Assembly (NCBI GenBank): GCA_949126835.1
Contig: OX421498.1
Location: 33,175,299 to 33,239,298, forward strand
DNA: 64,000 nt
Direction of reading: 5' to 3'
Source: Anisus vortex
Lineage: Eukaryota > Mollusca > Gastropoda > Planorbidae
A program made the position numbers and the translations under genes. The notes beneath the pieces are model-generated. The model made no database searches. It was given only the letters and a program-made list of their open reading frames with translations, and was not told the DNA's origin. Positions 63,992-64,000 of this stretch are shown here, one piece after another. Numbering within the stretch: the stretch's first letter is position 1; every line of letters starts with the position of its first letter.

Positions 63992-64000
63992 GGGAGAAAG
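63932..64000. repeat. GA microsatellite at window edge
   Basis: An almost pure (GA)n run with a few GGGA interruptions. It continues to the end of the window. Confidence 0.98.

Overview
The window is AT-rich animal nuclear DNA with intron-split genes, dense SINE/LINE/DNA-transposon fossils and several minisatellites. The commonest SINE (a tRNA-like head opening like GGCACGGTGGCCGA, then a body with fixed blocks such as CCTGAGTCTACCCAGC and GCTGGCCACACAAT) resembles, from memory, a SINE of freshwater pulmonate snails. Together with the divergence of the proteins from human, this suggests a heterobranch gastropod, probably Hygrophila. The species cannot be named from the sequence.

Four host genes can be read exon by exon. 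(1) A minus-strand ankyrin-repeat gene, 11809 down to 701, continues off the left edge and is not identified to family. (2) PXMP4, 14521-19948 (+), is a complete four-exon peroxisomal membrane protein gene of 201 codons. (3) ABCB8, 25728-44082 (+), is a complete 17-exon mitochondrial inner-membrane ABC half-transporter of 731 codons. (4) LIN9, 54624 down to 44669 (-), is a complete 17-exon DREAM/MuvB subunit gene of 553 codons. The ankyrin gene and PXMP4 are divergent. ABCB8 and LIN9 are convergent, with stop codons 586 bp apart and poly(A) signals placed so that their 3' ends may overlap. These are unrelated housekeeping genes, not a pathway cluster.

Mobile DNA. A 5.8-kb LTR retrotransposon (2979-8804) with identical 279-bp LTRs lies antisense in an ankyrin-gene intron. 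Its single long ORF has the order gag - protease - integrase - start of reverse transcriptase, the GMR1-type order, and the reverse transcriptase is cut short. At least five hAT-type elements with 8-bp target-site duplications are present (13505, 31823, 54779, 58777, 59343, plus a less certain one at 14989), along with a piggyBac-like MITE, Helitron-like 3' ends, an RT-encoding LINE fragment (55294-56627), LINE tails and two SINE families.

Tandem repeats. ABCB8 intron 7 holds about 29 copies of a 37-bp unit that is the A-box half of a SINE's tRNA-like promoter. ABCB8 intron 9 holds 17 copies of a 34-bp unit open in the frame read from exon 9. LIN9 intron 6 holds about 37 copies of a 19-bp unit with higher-order structure. 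The right end (about 56.6-64 kb) has no gene I can support. It carries hAT elements, a foldback structure, a 710-bp tandem duplication and a GA microsatellite at the edge.
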